In this document: in pieces, positions 35,310-43,628 of the stretch | How positions within the stretch are numbered: position 1 is the first letter of the stretch | How the letters are laid out: every line of letters starts with the position of its first letter | Assembly (NCBI GenBank): GCA_958295515.1 | Contig: CATQGW010000001.1 | Location: 1-64,000 of the forward strand | Length of the DNA stretch: 64,000 nt | DNA from: an uncultured Dehalococcoidia bacterium | GTDB taxonomy: Bacteria > Chloroflexota > Dehalococcoidia > Bin125 | Direction: 5' to 3' | Made by a program: the position numbers and the translations under genes | Notes under the pieces: generated by a model | The model's database searches: none | The model's input: only the letters and a program-made list of their open reading frames with translations | What the model was told of the DNA's origin: nothing

Positions 35310-36440
35310 CTAGATCTCGAGCAGTTCGGCGACCTTTTCGCGGTGGTGGTCGGCGTCGCCCCACATCAGCTCGGCCATCTTCTGGCGGCGGAAGTAGAGC
35401 TGGATGATGTACTCCTTGGTGAAGCCGATGCCGCCGTGGATTTGCTGTCCGTGGGCGACGACGCGGCGGGTGGCGTCGGAGCACCAGGCCTTGGCCATCG
35501 AGACCTGCAGCGCGGCGTCGGGCTCGTCCTCGGTGACGGCCCAAGCCGCGCGGTACATGATGAAGCGCGAGCCGTCGACATCGGTGACCATGTCGGCGGC
35601 CTTGTGCTGGATCGCCTGGAAGGAGCCGATCGGGCGACCGAACTGGATGCGCTCCTTGGCGTAATCGACGCTGATCTCGAAGTCGCGCTGGGCGAGGCCG
35701 ACGAGGTAGGCGCAGTAGGCGACGGTCCAGTACCGCTTGGCGATTTCGATCACCGGCCAGGCATTGCCCTCTTCGCCGAGCAGGGCGTCGGCGCTGACGC
35801 GAACGTTCTCCAGCTTGACCTCGCACTGCTTGTCGGCGGCGATTGTCTTGAGCACGGTGCTGGTCACGCCTTCGGCGTTGCCGGGCACGAGGAAGAGGCT
35901 GACGCCCTCGTCTCCGGAGGAGCCGGGCGCGCGGGCGGCGACCAGAATCGTGTCCGCCACGTGCGCGTCGGGGATGAACAGCTTGGTGCCGTTGAGCACG
36001 TAGCCGTCGCCGTCGGCCTCGGCGGTGGCGGCGATGCCATCGGAGTCGAAGCGTGCGCTCGGCTCGGTCAGGGCAAAGGTCATGACCAGGTCGCCGGCGG
36101 CGACTTTGGGGCAGATTTCCTGCTTCTGCGCGTCGGTGCCAATGGCCCCGACGAAGCCGCCGGTGAGCACGGTGCCGATGTAGGGCCCGGGCACGAGCGC
36201 GCGGCCGAACTCTTCGAGCAGCACACAGAGGTCGAGCAGGGTCATGCCGGTGCCGCCGTATTCCTCGTCGGTGATCAGCCCCATCCAGCCCTGCTCGGCC
36301 ATCCCGCGCCAGAGGTCATCGGTGTAGCCGCGGTCGTCCTCCTCCATCTCACGCACCAGCTGCTCGGTGCATTCGTTGGTCAGGAAGTCGCGCGCGAAGT
36401 TCTTCAGCAGTTCCTGTTCTTCGGTCAGGCCCAGGTCCAT
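35310..36440 (-). CDS. Acyl-CoA dehydrogenase
   Basis: 376 residues. MDLGLTEEQELLKNFARDFL, FALTEPSARFDSDGIAATAE, GTKLFIPDAHVADTILVAAR, YAKERIQFGRPIGSFQAIQH and the C-terminal HGQQIHGGIGFTKEYIIQLY are family landmarks. The QIHGGIGFT segment is typical of caiA/fadE-like and steroid-degrading members. FAD-dependent oxidation of an acyl-CoA; electrons pass to ETF. Monocistronic as far as seen. Confidence 0.9.
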   Translation of the reverse strand: MDLGLTEEQELLKNFARDFLTNECTEQLVREMEEDDRGYTDDLWRGMAEQGWMGLITDEEYGGTGMTLLDLCVLLEEFGRALVPGPYIGTVLTGGFVGAIGTDAQKQEICPKVAAGDLVMTFALTEPSARFDSDGIAATAEADGDGYVLNGTKLFIPDAHVADTILVAARAPGSSGDEGVSLFLVPGNAEGVTSTVLKTIAADKQCEVKLENVRVSADALLGEEGNAWPVIEIAKRYWTVAYCAYLVGLAQRDFEISVDYAKERIQFGRPIGSFQAIQHKAADMVTDVDGSRFIMYRAAWAVTEDEPDAALQVSMAKAWCSDATRRVVAHGQQIHGGIGFTKEYIIQLYFRRQKMAELMWGDADHHREKVAELLEI

Positions 36441-36610
36441 GAGTTCCTCCTGCCCGCGCGGTCAACGCGGCTTGTGTGTTCCGAGGATGCTTGGGCGCGC
36501 GTCAGACCGTGCGATCGGCGCGCCACACGATGGGAAAGATACCTCATTGCCCCCCTGCGCGCCAGACAACACGCGACACGGCGCGAGTGGGCGGTACGCT
36601 TTCGCTTCAT

Positions 36611-38677
36611 ATGCGTATTGCGCTGTCTGCCTTCCTGACCGTGCTGCTGGCGTTGACGACCGGCTGGCTGTTCGCGCCGATGGCGCAGGCCGAGGGCGGC
36701 GCGGTCTACCGCCGTACGGTGGAGCTCCACGAGCAATCGGGGGCGGCGGCGTTTCCGTTGCCGGCGGCGGCAGGGGAGACCTGGACGCTGCGCGTCGAGG
36801 GGGCGCGGGCAACTGGGCGGCTGGCGGTGCTGGATCCGCGCAGCGGGGAGATCGTTGCGCAGACGGCCAACGCCGCGGCGGGGCTGCGCTGGACCGCGCC
36901 CACAACGGGTATCTGGCGAGTCTCGGCGCGAGGCGATCGTGGGTTCGCGCGGCAGCCGATCACGCTGGTCGCGCGACGCGAGGCCGACCTTGGCGGAGCG
37001 CAGGGGCGACCGGTAGCCATCGAGTTGGTGAGGAACGAGCCGTTCGTCGCGCAGGGCGCGGTGGACTGGCCGGGCGACGAAGACTGGTTCGCGGTGGGAA
37101 TGAGCGCGGGCAACCGCTACGTGATCTACACGGCGCTGGGCACGCTGGGCGGCACGCGCGGCGATCTGCTGCTGCCGGGTGAAGATGCGGCATCGCCGCT
37201 CTGGGTGCATGAGAACGGCAAGACGCTCTACCGAGAGGTCTCACCCACGTCGGATGGCGTGGCCGTCATCCGCATTACGGGCGCAAGCGGCGGCGTGGGC
37301 AGTTATGCGCTAGGCGTGACGCCGCGCGGGGACGGGAGGCATCCGCCGGTGGCGGCGACGGCGCGCGAGGAGCATGTACTGCGCGGGGCCGAGGCACGCG
37401 AGGAACCGGGGAGATTGACGGTCGATCTGCGCGGCGACTGGGGCGCGTTCGACGCCGAACGGCGGGCCGGCGTCTGGCTGGATACCGACGCGGACGGTGA
37501 CTGGGACCTGGTCGCAGTGACGCGCGACGGCTGGGCGACGCGAGTGTGGTCGATCGACGAGCGGCGCTGGCTGGACGGCGCAACAGCCGTGAGCTCACGC
37601 GGGTTTGATTCGCTGGTGCTACAGGTCTCCACGCAGGGCTTTGGCGAGCGGGTGCGCTGGCGCGCGGCGGTGCGGCGCTCAACCGTGGGCTGGCGCTCGG
37701 TATCGGGCGCGGCGGGCGTCATCGTCCCACAGCCGCCGACGCCCCAGCGCTCGGCGCTGTGGCCGATTTCCGAGCGGGGCGGGACGCCGCAGCAACGCGC
37801 CGCGGCGCTGGCGGCGGCCGGCGTCGGGGCGCAGCGGGCAGGTCAGCCGATCGTGGTGCTCGATCCGGGGCATGGAGCCGAAGAGACGGGGCCGATCGTC
37901 AACGGGATCGTGGAGTCGCGCTCGAACATGGCGCTGGCGCGGGAGGTGGCGGCTCTGCTCGAGGCGGCAGGCGTGCATGTGGTGCTGACGCGCGACGGCG
38001 ACACGTTGGCGCGGCTCAACTTCAGCGGCGCGGCGGGACGCGCCGATTTGCACGCGCGGATTGAGCTCGCGCACGCGGCGCAGGCCGACCTGTTCGTCTC
38101 GCTGCACTCCAACGCGGCGCACAACGATTGGCAGCGCGGGCTCGAGTCCTGGTACTACCCCAGCCCGGCCGGCGACGGGATCAACCGCGATCTGGCGCGC
38201 TGGATGCTCGACGCGGTGGGCGCGTCGCTGGCCGAGTGGGGCTACCGCGCGCCGGGCATCACCTACGACGCGGGCTGCTGGGAAATCGTCGAGGACGCCT
38301 GCGATCCGATCTATGTGCTCGCCCCCTTCTTGCTGCTCGACTGGCAGGCCGCGCTGGACTGGGGCTGCGATCCCGATGCGATGGGGCTGAGCGGCGATCC
38401 CTGGGACGCGCCGCTGCCCCTGCGCTATCCCACCTCGTGGGCGCATACCAAAGGGGTGGGGCCGATTGATCTGGTGGACACCGATCGGCAGGTCGGCCCG
38501 GCCTCGGTGGCGCGCGGCACGATGATGCCTGCCGTGCTGCTGGAGCTGCTCTACATGACTCACGAGTCGGACGCGGCGGTGCTGCGCAGCGAAGGCGGCC
38601 GCGCCGCGCTGGCCCGCGGCGTCGCGGAGGGCATTCTGAGCTGGCTGCGCGGCTGGGGGCAGCTGCCTTCGGAGTAG
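36611..38677 (+). CDS. Secreted N-acetylmuramoyl-L-alanine amidase
   Basis: 688 residues from ATG 36611. A signal peptide (RIALSAFLTVLLALTTGWLF, cleavage after AQA near residue 27) is followed by about 370 residues of beta-rich modules resembling PPC-type domains. The Amidase_3 catalytic domain starts near residue 415. Zinc ligands: His in VVLDPGHGAEETG, Glu in IVESRSNMALARE, His in LFVSLHSNAAHND, and late catalytic Glu in LLELLYMTHESDA. It cleaves the amide between muramic acid and the stem peptide outside the membrane. Confidence 0.85.
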   Translation: MRIALSAFLTVLLALTTGWLFAPMAQAEGGAVYRRTVELHEQSGAAAFPLPAAAGETWTLRVEGARATGRLAVLDPRSGEIVAQTANAAAGLRWTAPTTGIWRVSARGDRGFARQPITLVARREADLGGAQGRPVAIELVRNEPFVAQGAVDWPGDEDWFAVGMSAGNRYVIYTALGTLGGTRGDLLLPGEDAASPLWVHENGKTLYREVSPTSDGVAVIRITGASGGVGSYALGVTPRGDGRHPPVAATAREEHVLRGAEAREEPGRLTVDLRGDWGAFDAERRAGVWLDTDADGDWDLVAVTRDGWATRVWSIDERRWLDGATAVSSRGFDSLVLQVSTQGFGERVRWRAAVRRSTVGWRSVSGAAGVIVPQPPTPQRSALWPISERGGTPQQRAAALAAAGVGAQRAGQPIVVLDPGHGAEETGPIVNGIVESRSNMALAREVAALLEAAGVHVVLTRDGDTLARLNFSGAAGRADLHARIELAHAAQADLFVSLHSNAAHNDWQRGLESWYYPSPAGDGINRDLARWMLDAVGASLAEWGYRAPGITYDAGCWEIVEDACDPIYVLAPFLLLDWQAALDWGCDPDAMGLSGDPWDAPLPLRYPTSWAHTKGVGPIDLVDTDRQVGPASVARGTMMPAVLLELLYMTHESDAAVLRSEGGRAALARGVAEGILSWLRGWGQLPSE

Positions 38678-38697
38678 GTTGCGCCGCGGCATCGAGT

Positions 38698-38711
38698 GTG
38701 GATAACGGGGA
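38698..38711 (+). other. 14-mer GTGGATAACGGGGA containing a DnaA-box match
   Basis: With the preceding T it gives TGTGGATAA at 38697-38705, a perfect DnaA box in reverse. The same 14-mer recurs at 45155-45168. Both lie in intergenic DNA upstream of plus-strand genes. Confidence 0.4.
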
Positions 38712-38813
38712 TAGCGCGGTGCGAATGCGCGCTTCAACACCGAAAACAGGTTTAGAATATGAGTGCGATCACTGAAACACGGCCTTGATGACGCAAATAC
38801 GAAGGAGACCTCC

Positions 38814-39278
38814 ATGGTCGAGAACCCGCCCGACGGAAATCAGCGAGTCATCCCCTACCTGACCTACGCCGACGCTCCGGCTGCCGTGGAGTTTCTCTGC
38901 TCCGCGTTCGGCTTCGAGGTCGGCCTACAGCTGCCGATGGGTGAGGGCGTGCTCGGCCACGCCGAGCTGCGGCTGGGCGGCCATGTCCTGATGCTCTCCT
39001 CCGCGTTCCCGGAGATGGGGCTGACCAGCCCCAAAGAACTGCCCGCGCTGCATTCGCAGGTGATGGTCTACGTCGACGATGTCGATGCTCATCACGCGCA
39101 GGCCGCTGCGGCGGGCGCGACGATCACCCAGGAACTGGCCGACCAGTTTTACGGCGACCGCACCTACCACGCTGTCGATCCGGAGGGCCACAGCTGGACG
39201 TTCGCGCAGCACGTGCGCGATGTGTCGGAAGAGGAGCTGTCCGCCGCCGCGGCCGAGATGGCCGGCGGGGAGGGATAG
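38814..39278 (+). CDS. VOC-family protein, tandem copy 1
   Basis: 154 residues from ATG 38814, behind an AAGGAG ribosome site. RVIPYLTYADAPAAVEFLCS and AFGFEVGLQLPMGEGVLGHA open the fold, VYVDDVDAHHAQAAAAGA lies in the middle, and YGDRTYHAVDPEGHSWTFAQ ends it. This is the PhnB-like/glyoxalase branch whose metal sites use His and Glu. First of four adjacent paralogues. The likely roles are binding or modifying small molecules, including resistance, but none is shown. Confidence 0.85.
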   Translation: MVENPPDGNQRVIPYLTYADAPAAVEFLCSAFGFEVGLQLPMGEGVLGHAELRLGGHVLMLSSAFPEMGLTSPKELPALHSQVMVYVDDVDAHHAQAAAAGATITQELADQFYGDRTYHAVDPEGHSWTFAQHVRDVSEEELSAAAAEMAGGEG

Positions 39279-39282
39279 CCGA

Positions 39283-39750
39283 ATGACCGACCAACCCGTC
39301 CAGAATCCCCCGCCCAACATCCAGCGGATCGTTCCCTCGCTGGCCTACGACGACGCGCCCGCCGCGATCGAGTTCCTCTGCCGCGCCTTCGGCTTCGAGG
39401 AGGCGATGCGGATGCCGAGGCCCGATGGGCGGATCGGCCACGCCGAGCTGACGCTGCACGAAAACACGCTGATGCTTGCCTCCGCGTTCATCGAAGAGGT
39501 TGGGATCGGCGGCCCCGGCGGCCTCACGCACCTGCACGGCAGCGTCTCCGTCTACGTGGATGATGTGGATGCGCATTTCGCCCGCGCCGAAGCCGAAGGC
39601 GCGACGATCATCGAGCCGCTCACCGATCAGTTCTGGGGCGACCGCACCTATCGCGCGGAGGATCCCGAGGGTCACCGCTGGATGTTCCAGCAGCATGTCC
39701 GCGAGGTTTCGCAGGACGAGATGGCCGCCGCGCTCGAGTCGATGGGCTAA
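39283..39750 (+). CDS. VOC-family protein, tandem copy 2
   Basis: 155 residues, starting four bases after copy 1. RIVPSLAYDDAPAAIEFLCR, DGRIGHAELTLHENTLMLAS, VYVDDVDAHFARAEAEGATI and DRTYRAEDPEGHRWMFQQHV follow copy 1 and copy 3 closely. The histidine after DPEG and the His in IGHAEL are retained, so the metal site is probably intact. Confidence 0.85.
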   Translation: MTDQPVQNPPPNIQRIVPSLAYDDAPAAIEFLCRAFGFEEAMRMPRPDGRIGHAELTLHENTLMLASAFIEEVGIGGPGGLTHLHGSVSVYVDDVDAHFARAEAEGATIIEPLTDQFWGDRTYRAEDPEGHRWMFQQHVREVSQDEMAAALESMG

Positions 39751-39754
39751 CGCG

Positions 39755-40216
39755 ATGGGATTGCCGCTCCCGCCCGACACGCAGCGAATCGTCCCGTCGC
39801 TCTCCTACGACGACGCGCCCGCCGCGATCGAGTTTCTCTGCCGTGCCTTCGGCTTCACCGAAGCCTCACGTCTGGAGATGCCCGACGGCGCAATCGGGCA
39901 CGCCGAAATCGTGCTACTGGGCAACACCGTGATGCTGGCCTCGGCCTACCCGCAGGGTGGGCTGGGCGGCCCGCGGGAGCTGCCGCATCTGCACTCGTTC
40001 GTCACCGTGTACGTCGACGATGTTGAGGCGCACTACGCCCGCGCTGTTGCCGCCGGTGCGACAATCACCGAGGAACTCGCCGAACAGTTCTACGGCGACC
40101 GCGTCTATCGCGCCTTGGATCCGGAGGGGCACCGCTGGTCGTTCCACGAGCGCGTCCGCGACATCTCGGAGGAGGAAATGCGGGCTGCCGTGTCCGGCGA
40201 GCGGGCGCCCGAGTGA
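39755..40216 (+). CDS. VOC-family protein, tandem copy 3
   Basis: 153 residues. RIVPSLSYDDAPAAIEFLCR is nearly identical to copy 2, but the middle (SAYPQGGLGGPRELPHLHSF) resembles copy 1, as if the copies exchanged segments. It starts four bases after copy 2 and ends in a GTGA overlap with copy 4. Confidence 0.85.
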   Translation: MGLPLPPDTQRIVPSLSYDDAPAAIEFLCRAFGFTEASRLEMPDGAIGHAEIVLLGNTVMLASAYPQGGLGGPRELPHLHSFVTVYVDDVEAHYARAVAAGATITEELAEQFYGDRVYRALDPEGHRWSFHERVRDISEEEMRAAVSGERAPE

Positions 40217-40668
40217 ATCCGCCCGCCGGCTCGCAGCGGATCGTGCCGTACCTGTACTACGACGATCCGCGCGCGGCGCTGGAGCATCTCTGCCGCGTGT
40301 TCGGCTTCGAGCAGACGATGCTGCTGGAATGGCCCGACGGCGGTCTGGCGCACGCGGAGGCGTCGCTGCACGGGGAGCGGGTGCTGATCGGCGCAGCCGA
40401 CCCGCGCTTCGGGCTGTCCAGCCCCGGCCGGCGCGAAGGGCTGCACGCGATGATCTGCGTCTACGTGGACGACATCAATGCGCATCACGCGCACGCGCAG
40501 TCCTGCGGGGCGGAGGTCGTGCAAGGGATTGCGGATGTCTTCTACGGAGCACGGGCGTACGCGGTGCGCGACCCCGAAGGCAACCTGTGGACATTCCGCG
40601 AACATCGCCGCGACCCCACGCACGAGGAGCTGACGGCGGCGTTGGCGGCGATCAGCGGGCAAGGCTGA
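40213..40668 (+). CDS. VOC-family protein, tandem copy 4
   Basis: 151 residues from GTG 40213. The most divergent copy: RIVPYLYYDDPRAALEHLCR, LAHAEASLHGERVLIGAADP, VYVDDINAHHAHAQSCGAEV and DPEGNLWTFREHRRDPTHEE. The His after DPEG in the other copies is Asn here. It closes the array; two small hairpins follow. Confidence 0.82.
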   Translation: MNPPAGSQRIVPYLYYDDPRAALEHLCRVFGFEQTMLLEWPDGGLAHAEASLHGERVLIGAADPRFGLSSPGRREGLHAMICVYVDDINAHHAHAQSCGAEVVQGIADVFYGARAYAVRDPEGNLWTFREHRRDPTHEELTAALAAISGQG

Positions 40669-40688
40669 GGGCTGGCTACCGCGTGACA

Positions 40689-40726
40689 TCCTCCCGGATG
40701 GGAGGAGGGATCCTGACAGGTGTCAG
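40689..40726. terminator. Two adjacent hairpins between convergent genes
   Basis: TCCTCCC-GGAT-GGGAGGA at 40689-40706, then CTGACA-GG-TGTCAG at 40713-40726, the second overlapping the PPOX gene stop. Probably ends both the VOC array and the minus-strand operon. Confidence 0.5.
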
Positions 40727-41544
40727 CCCACGCGATGCGTCGCGTTGATGCGGATGACGACGCCGGGCATGGCTTCTTCCATCGGGTACCGCTCCAGCTG
40801 CCAGTAGAGCGGCGTCAGTTCGTCGAGCAGGTTGTGGTTCTCGACCGGCGTGATGGTGGCTGTGCCGCGGATTTCGGTGTAGCGGTAGGGGTCCGATTCG
40901 TCGTGAATACTGGCGGCGATTGCCGGGTTGCGGCGCAGGTGCAGCGTCTTGAGCGTGTTCGCGGCGGTCCAGAACTCGATGTCGTTTTCGCCCCCGCCGC
41001 CGGCGCGGCGGTGCCAGACCACCGAGGAGCGCGGCTGGCCCGTGGAGCTCACGGTGGCGATGTGGGCGAAATGCGGCGGGCTGAGCAGGTCTGAGCTCTG
41101 GGGCGGCGCGTCAACCAGCGGCGGCGTTTCAAACTCGCCGGGAGTGGAGGCGCGCTCGATGTCCACGGTGACGTGCCAGCCGTCCGCGTCGTCGCCCTTG
41201 TACGGATAATCGGCACCGAGGTACTGGTTCGAGATCGCATCGAGCTCGTCCCAAGAGGTGCGCTGTTCCATGGAGACGCTGCCGACGATCTCCAGCGTGC
41301 GGTAGGGGTTGTCGACGTCGTGGATCGAGAGCGCGACACGCGGCTCGCGCTGCATGTTGAGCACCTTGCGGTAGCGCAGGCCGGTGACGAAGAAGATCGA
41401 CTCGACCGAGCCGTCGGGTGCCACGCGGTCGGGGCGAATCCAGATCGGCGACGACTGCGGTGAGCCGTCGCGGTTGACGGTGACGAGATGCGCGAAGTGG
41501 GGCGCGCCGACGAGGTCGGCGAGCTCGGAGGGGACGGCGGCCAT
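40723..41544 (-). CDS. PPOX-class flavin protein with two fused split-barrel domains
   Basis: 273 residues made of two similar halves. The first has PHFAHLVTVNRDGSPQSSPI, the second PHFAHIATVSSTGQPRSSVV, each followed by a strand pair and then SIHDVDNPYRTLEIVG or SIHDESDPYRYTEIRG. Each half is a pyridoxamine-phosphate-oxidase-like split barrel of the kind that binds FMN or F420. Normal enzymes dimerise; here the dimer appears to be made within one chain. Last gene of an apparent ABM-TPP-PPOX operon. Confidence 0.8.
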   Translation of the reverse strand: MAAVPSELADLVGAPHFAHLVTVNRDGSPQSSPIWIRPDRVAPDGSVESIFFVTGLRYRKVLNMQREPRVALSIHDVDNPYRTLEIVGSVSMEQRTSWDELDAISNQYLGADYPYKGDDADGWHVTVDIERASTPGEFETPPLVDAPPQSSDLLSPPHFAHIATVSSTGQPRSSVVWHRRAGGGGENDIEFWTAANTLKTLHLRRNPAIAASIHDESDPYRYTEIRGTATITPVENHNLLDELTPLYWQLERYPMEEAMPGVVIRINATHRVG

Positions 41545-41564
41545 GGTGTCGGCTCCTATGCGGG

Positions 41565-43208
41565 TTAGCGGCTGAGAGTGGCGGAGTAGCCGCCGAAGCG
41601 GGCCTGTCCGGGCATCGCGTGCTGTTCAACCTCGACGTTGACCACGGCGGCCTTGCCGGAGGCCATGGCTCGCTCGATGGCGGGGCCGATCTCCTCGGGC
41701 TTGGTGACGTGCTCGCCGTGGCCGCCGAGCGCGACGGCGATGTCTTCGTAGCGCTGGCCGTAGCCGAGTGTGCGGCCGGGGGTGTCGTTGGAGCCGGCGG
41801 TCCAGCCGGCGTTGTTGCAGATCACGATCGTGGCCGGCAGGTCGTGGCGCACCATCGTGTCGATCTCCTGCACGTTCATCAGGAACGAGCCGTCGCCGAC
41901 GAAGCCGATCACCTGCCGCTCGGGGGCGGCGGCCTTGGCGCCGAGCACGAAGGGCAGCCCGACGCCCATGCAGCCGTTGGGGCCGGGGTTGAGCCGCGCG
42001 GCGGGCACGAACGAGGGGATGTACTGGCGCGCCCAAGCGAGCGTGGCGTTGCCGTCGACGCAGACGATCGCGTCGCGATCCATGCGCTGGACGACCTCAT
42101 CGGCAAGGCGCAGGGGGTGGATCGGGACGGTTGCGGAGTGCGCCAGGTCGAGGTATTGGGTGCGGCGGCTGTCGTCGGATTCGCGCAGCTGCGCGAGCCA
42201 GTCGGTCGGCGCATTGAGGTTGGCCTCTTTGGCTGCGGCGGTCAGCGCGACCAACGCCCGCTTGGCGTCGGCGACCATGCCCACCGTCGCCTCGCGGTTG
42301 TGGTTGATCTCGGTCGGGTCGGTGTCGATGTGGATGACCTTGAGGTCGGGCGACCAGCGCGGCGGCGTGGCGGAGCCGATCACGAAGTTGAGGCGCGAGC
42401 CGACGACCAGCGCGACATCGGCCTCGCGGAAGGCCATGCTGCGGGCGGCGAGGAAGCAGAGCTCGTGGTCTTCGGGGATCACACCGCGCCCCTGCGGGGT
42501 GGTCCAGAAGGGGATGTTGGTGGTCTCGACGAATTCCTGAAGTTCGGCGTGGGCACCGGACCAGACGATCCCGCTGCCGGTGAGGACGATCGGGCGCTCG
42601 GCGTTGGCGAGCAGTTCGATGGCCTGCTTGATCTCGTCAGGGTCGGCGCCGGGGCGCGATCTGGGCAGCCCGGTTTCGGGGAACCAGACGGTCTCGTCGT
42701 CGCTCTGCTGGTAGAGGGTGTCGCCGGGCAGGTCGAGGTAGGTGGGGCCGGGCTTGGAGCCCTGCGCTTCGCGGTAGGCGAGGTTGAAGAACTCGGGCAT
42801 CCGCGCGGAGTGCGTGACGCGGCTGGCCCAGCGGGTGACCGGCACGGCCATCGCCAGCTGGTCGTACTCCTGGAAGTCGTCGCGCTCGAAGGAGGAGAAG
42901 GCCGCCGCGCCGCCCAGAGCGACCATCGGGACGCCGTCGAGGTAGGCGTTGGCGACGCCCGTCAGCAGGTTGGTGGTGGCGGGACCCGAGGCGGCCATGC
43001 AGACGCCGGGCAGGCCCTTGACGCGGGCGTAGCCGTGCGCGGCCATCGCCGCGCCCTGCTCGTGGCGGCAGTCGATCGTGCGGATGCCGTGTTCGGCGCA
43101 GAAGCCGGCGGCTTCGATGATCGGTCCGCCCATGATGTAGAAGAGGTCTTCGACTCCCTCGTTGACCATCTGGCGAGCGAGGAGTTCGGCGCCCATCTGT
43201 TCCGGCAT
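41565..43208 (-). CDS. Thiamine-diphosphate-dependent enzyme (acetolactate-synthase/oxalyl-CoA-decarboxylase type)
   Basis: 547 residues in the three-domain ThDP order. The catalytic Glu is near residue 50 in DCRHEQGAAMAAHGYAR, the central domain starts near LLANAERPIVLTGSGIVWSG, and the ThDP-metal motif is FVGDGSFLMNVQEIDTMVRH, ending with the Asn pair in ICNNAGW. This family makes or breaks C-C bonds next to carbonyls: acetolactate synthase, 2-hydroxyacyl-CoA lyase, oxalyl-CoA decarboxylase. No regulatory subunit is adjacent, so housekeeping acetolactate synthase is unlikely. Confidence 0.88.
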   Translation of the reverse strand: MPEQMGAELLARQMVNEGVEDLFYIMGGPIIEAAGFCAEHGIRTIDCRHEQGAAMAAHGYARVKGLPGVCMAASGPATTNLLTGVANAYLDGVPMVALGGAAAFSSFERDDFQEYDQLAMAVPVTRWASRVTHSARMPEFFNLAYREAQGSKPGPTYLDLPGDTLYQQSDDETVWFPETGLPRSRPGADPDEIKQAIELLANAERPIVLTGSGIVWSGAHAELQEFVETTNIPFWTTPQGRGVIPEDHELCFLAARSMAFREADVALVVGSRLNFVIGSATPPRWSPDLKVIHIDTDPTEINHNREATVGMVADAKRALVALTAAAKEANLNAPTDWLAQLRESDDSRRTQYLDLAHSATVPIHPLRLADEVVQRMDRDAIVCVDGNATLAWARQYIPSFVPAARLNPGPNGCMGVGLPFVLGAKAAAPERQVIGFVGDGSFLMNVQEIDTMVRHDLPATIVICNNAGWTAGSNDTPGRTLGYGQRYEDIAVALGGHGEHVTKPEEIGPAIERAMASGKAAVVNVEVEQHAMPGQARFGGYSATLSR

Positions 43209-43250
43209 CGGCTGTTCCCTTCGTTGCGGGTAGGAGGTGTGCGGCGGGGG

Positions 43251-43541
43251 TTAGTCGGGGACGTCGTAGCGGTGCAGCACGGGCCGCGCCGTGGTGAACT
43301 CGCGGATGCCGGCCATGCCCTGCATCGCTTCGGAGCTGCCGTGGGCCGTCAGGTCCTCTTCGGATGCCCAGGATTCGAGCAGCAGGTAGCGGGTGTCGTC
43401 ATCGACGCTGCGGAACAGGTCGTACATGTTGCAGCCCGCGTCTTCGGCTTTGACCTTGGCGGTCGCGCCGGCCATGAAGGCCTCAAAGGCCTCGGCCTTG
43501 CCCTCGCCCACGGTGAATTCGACTGTCAGCCCGATCGCCAT
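43251..43541 (-). CDS. Antibiotic-biosynthesis-monooxygenase (ABM) domain protein
   Basis: 96 residues from ATG 43541. GLTVEFTVGEGKAEAFEAFM, GCNMYDLFRSVDDDTRYLLL and ESWASEEDLTAHGSSEAMQG are the ABM-domain pattern of small cofactor-free oxygenases and LsrG-like enzymes. It lies 42 bases upstream of the TPP enzyme and is probably in the same operon. Confidence 0.82.
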   Translation of the reverse strand: MAIGLTVEFTVGEGKAEAFEAFMAGATAKVKAEDAGCNMYDLFRSVDDDTRYLLLESWASEEDLTAHGSSEAMQGMAGIREFTTARPVLHRYDVPD

Positions 43542-43628
43542 GCGGTCACCCCTTGCACTTGCTGATTCTGGTTCGCGCTCCCGCACTTGCGGGACCTCGC
43601 GCGAATGATAGCGATTGGACGCGCAGGA

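Noticed and set aside
38697-38705. Replication origin
   Set aside because: Only one perfect DnaA box, no cluster, no dnaA or dnaN and no AT-rich unwinding region.
41619-43565. 648-codon plus-strand frame
   Set aside because: Antisense to the TPP enzyme with all its motifs; the translation is low-complexity Gly/Val/Asp-rich.
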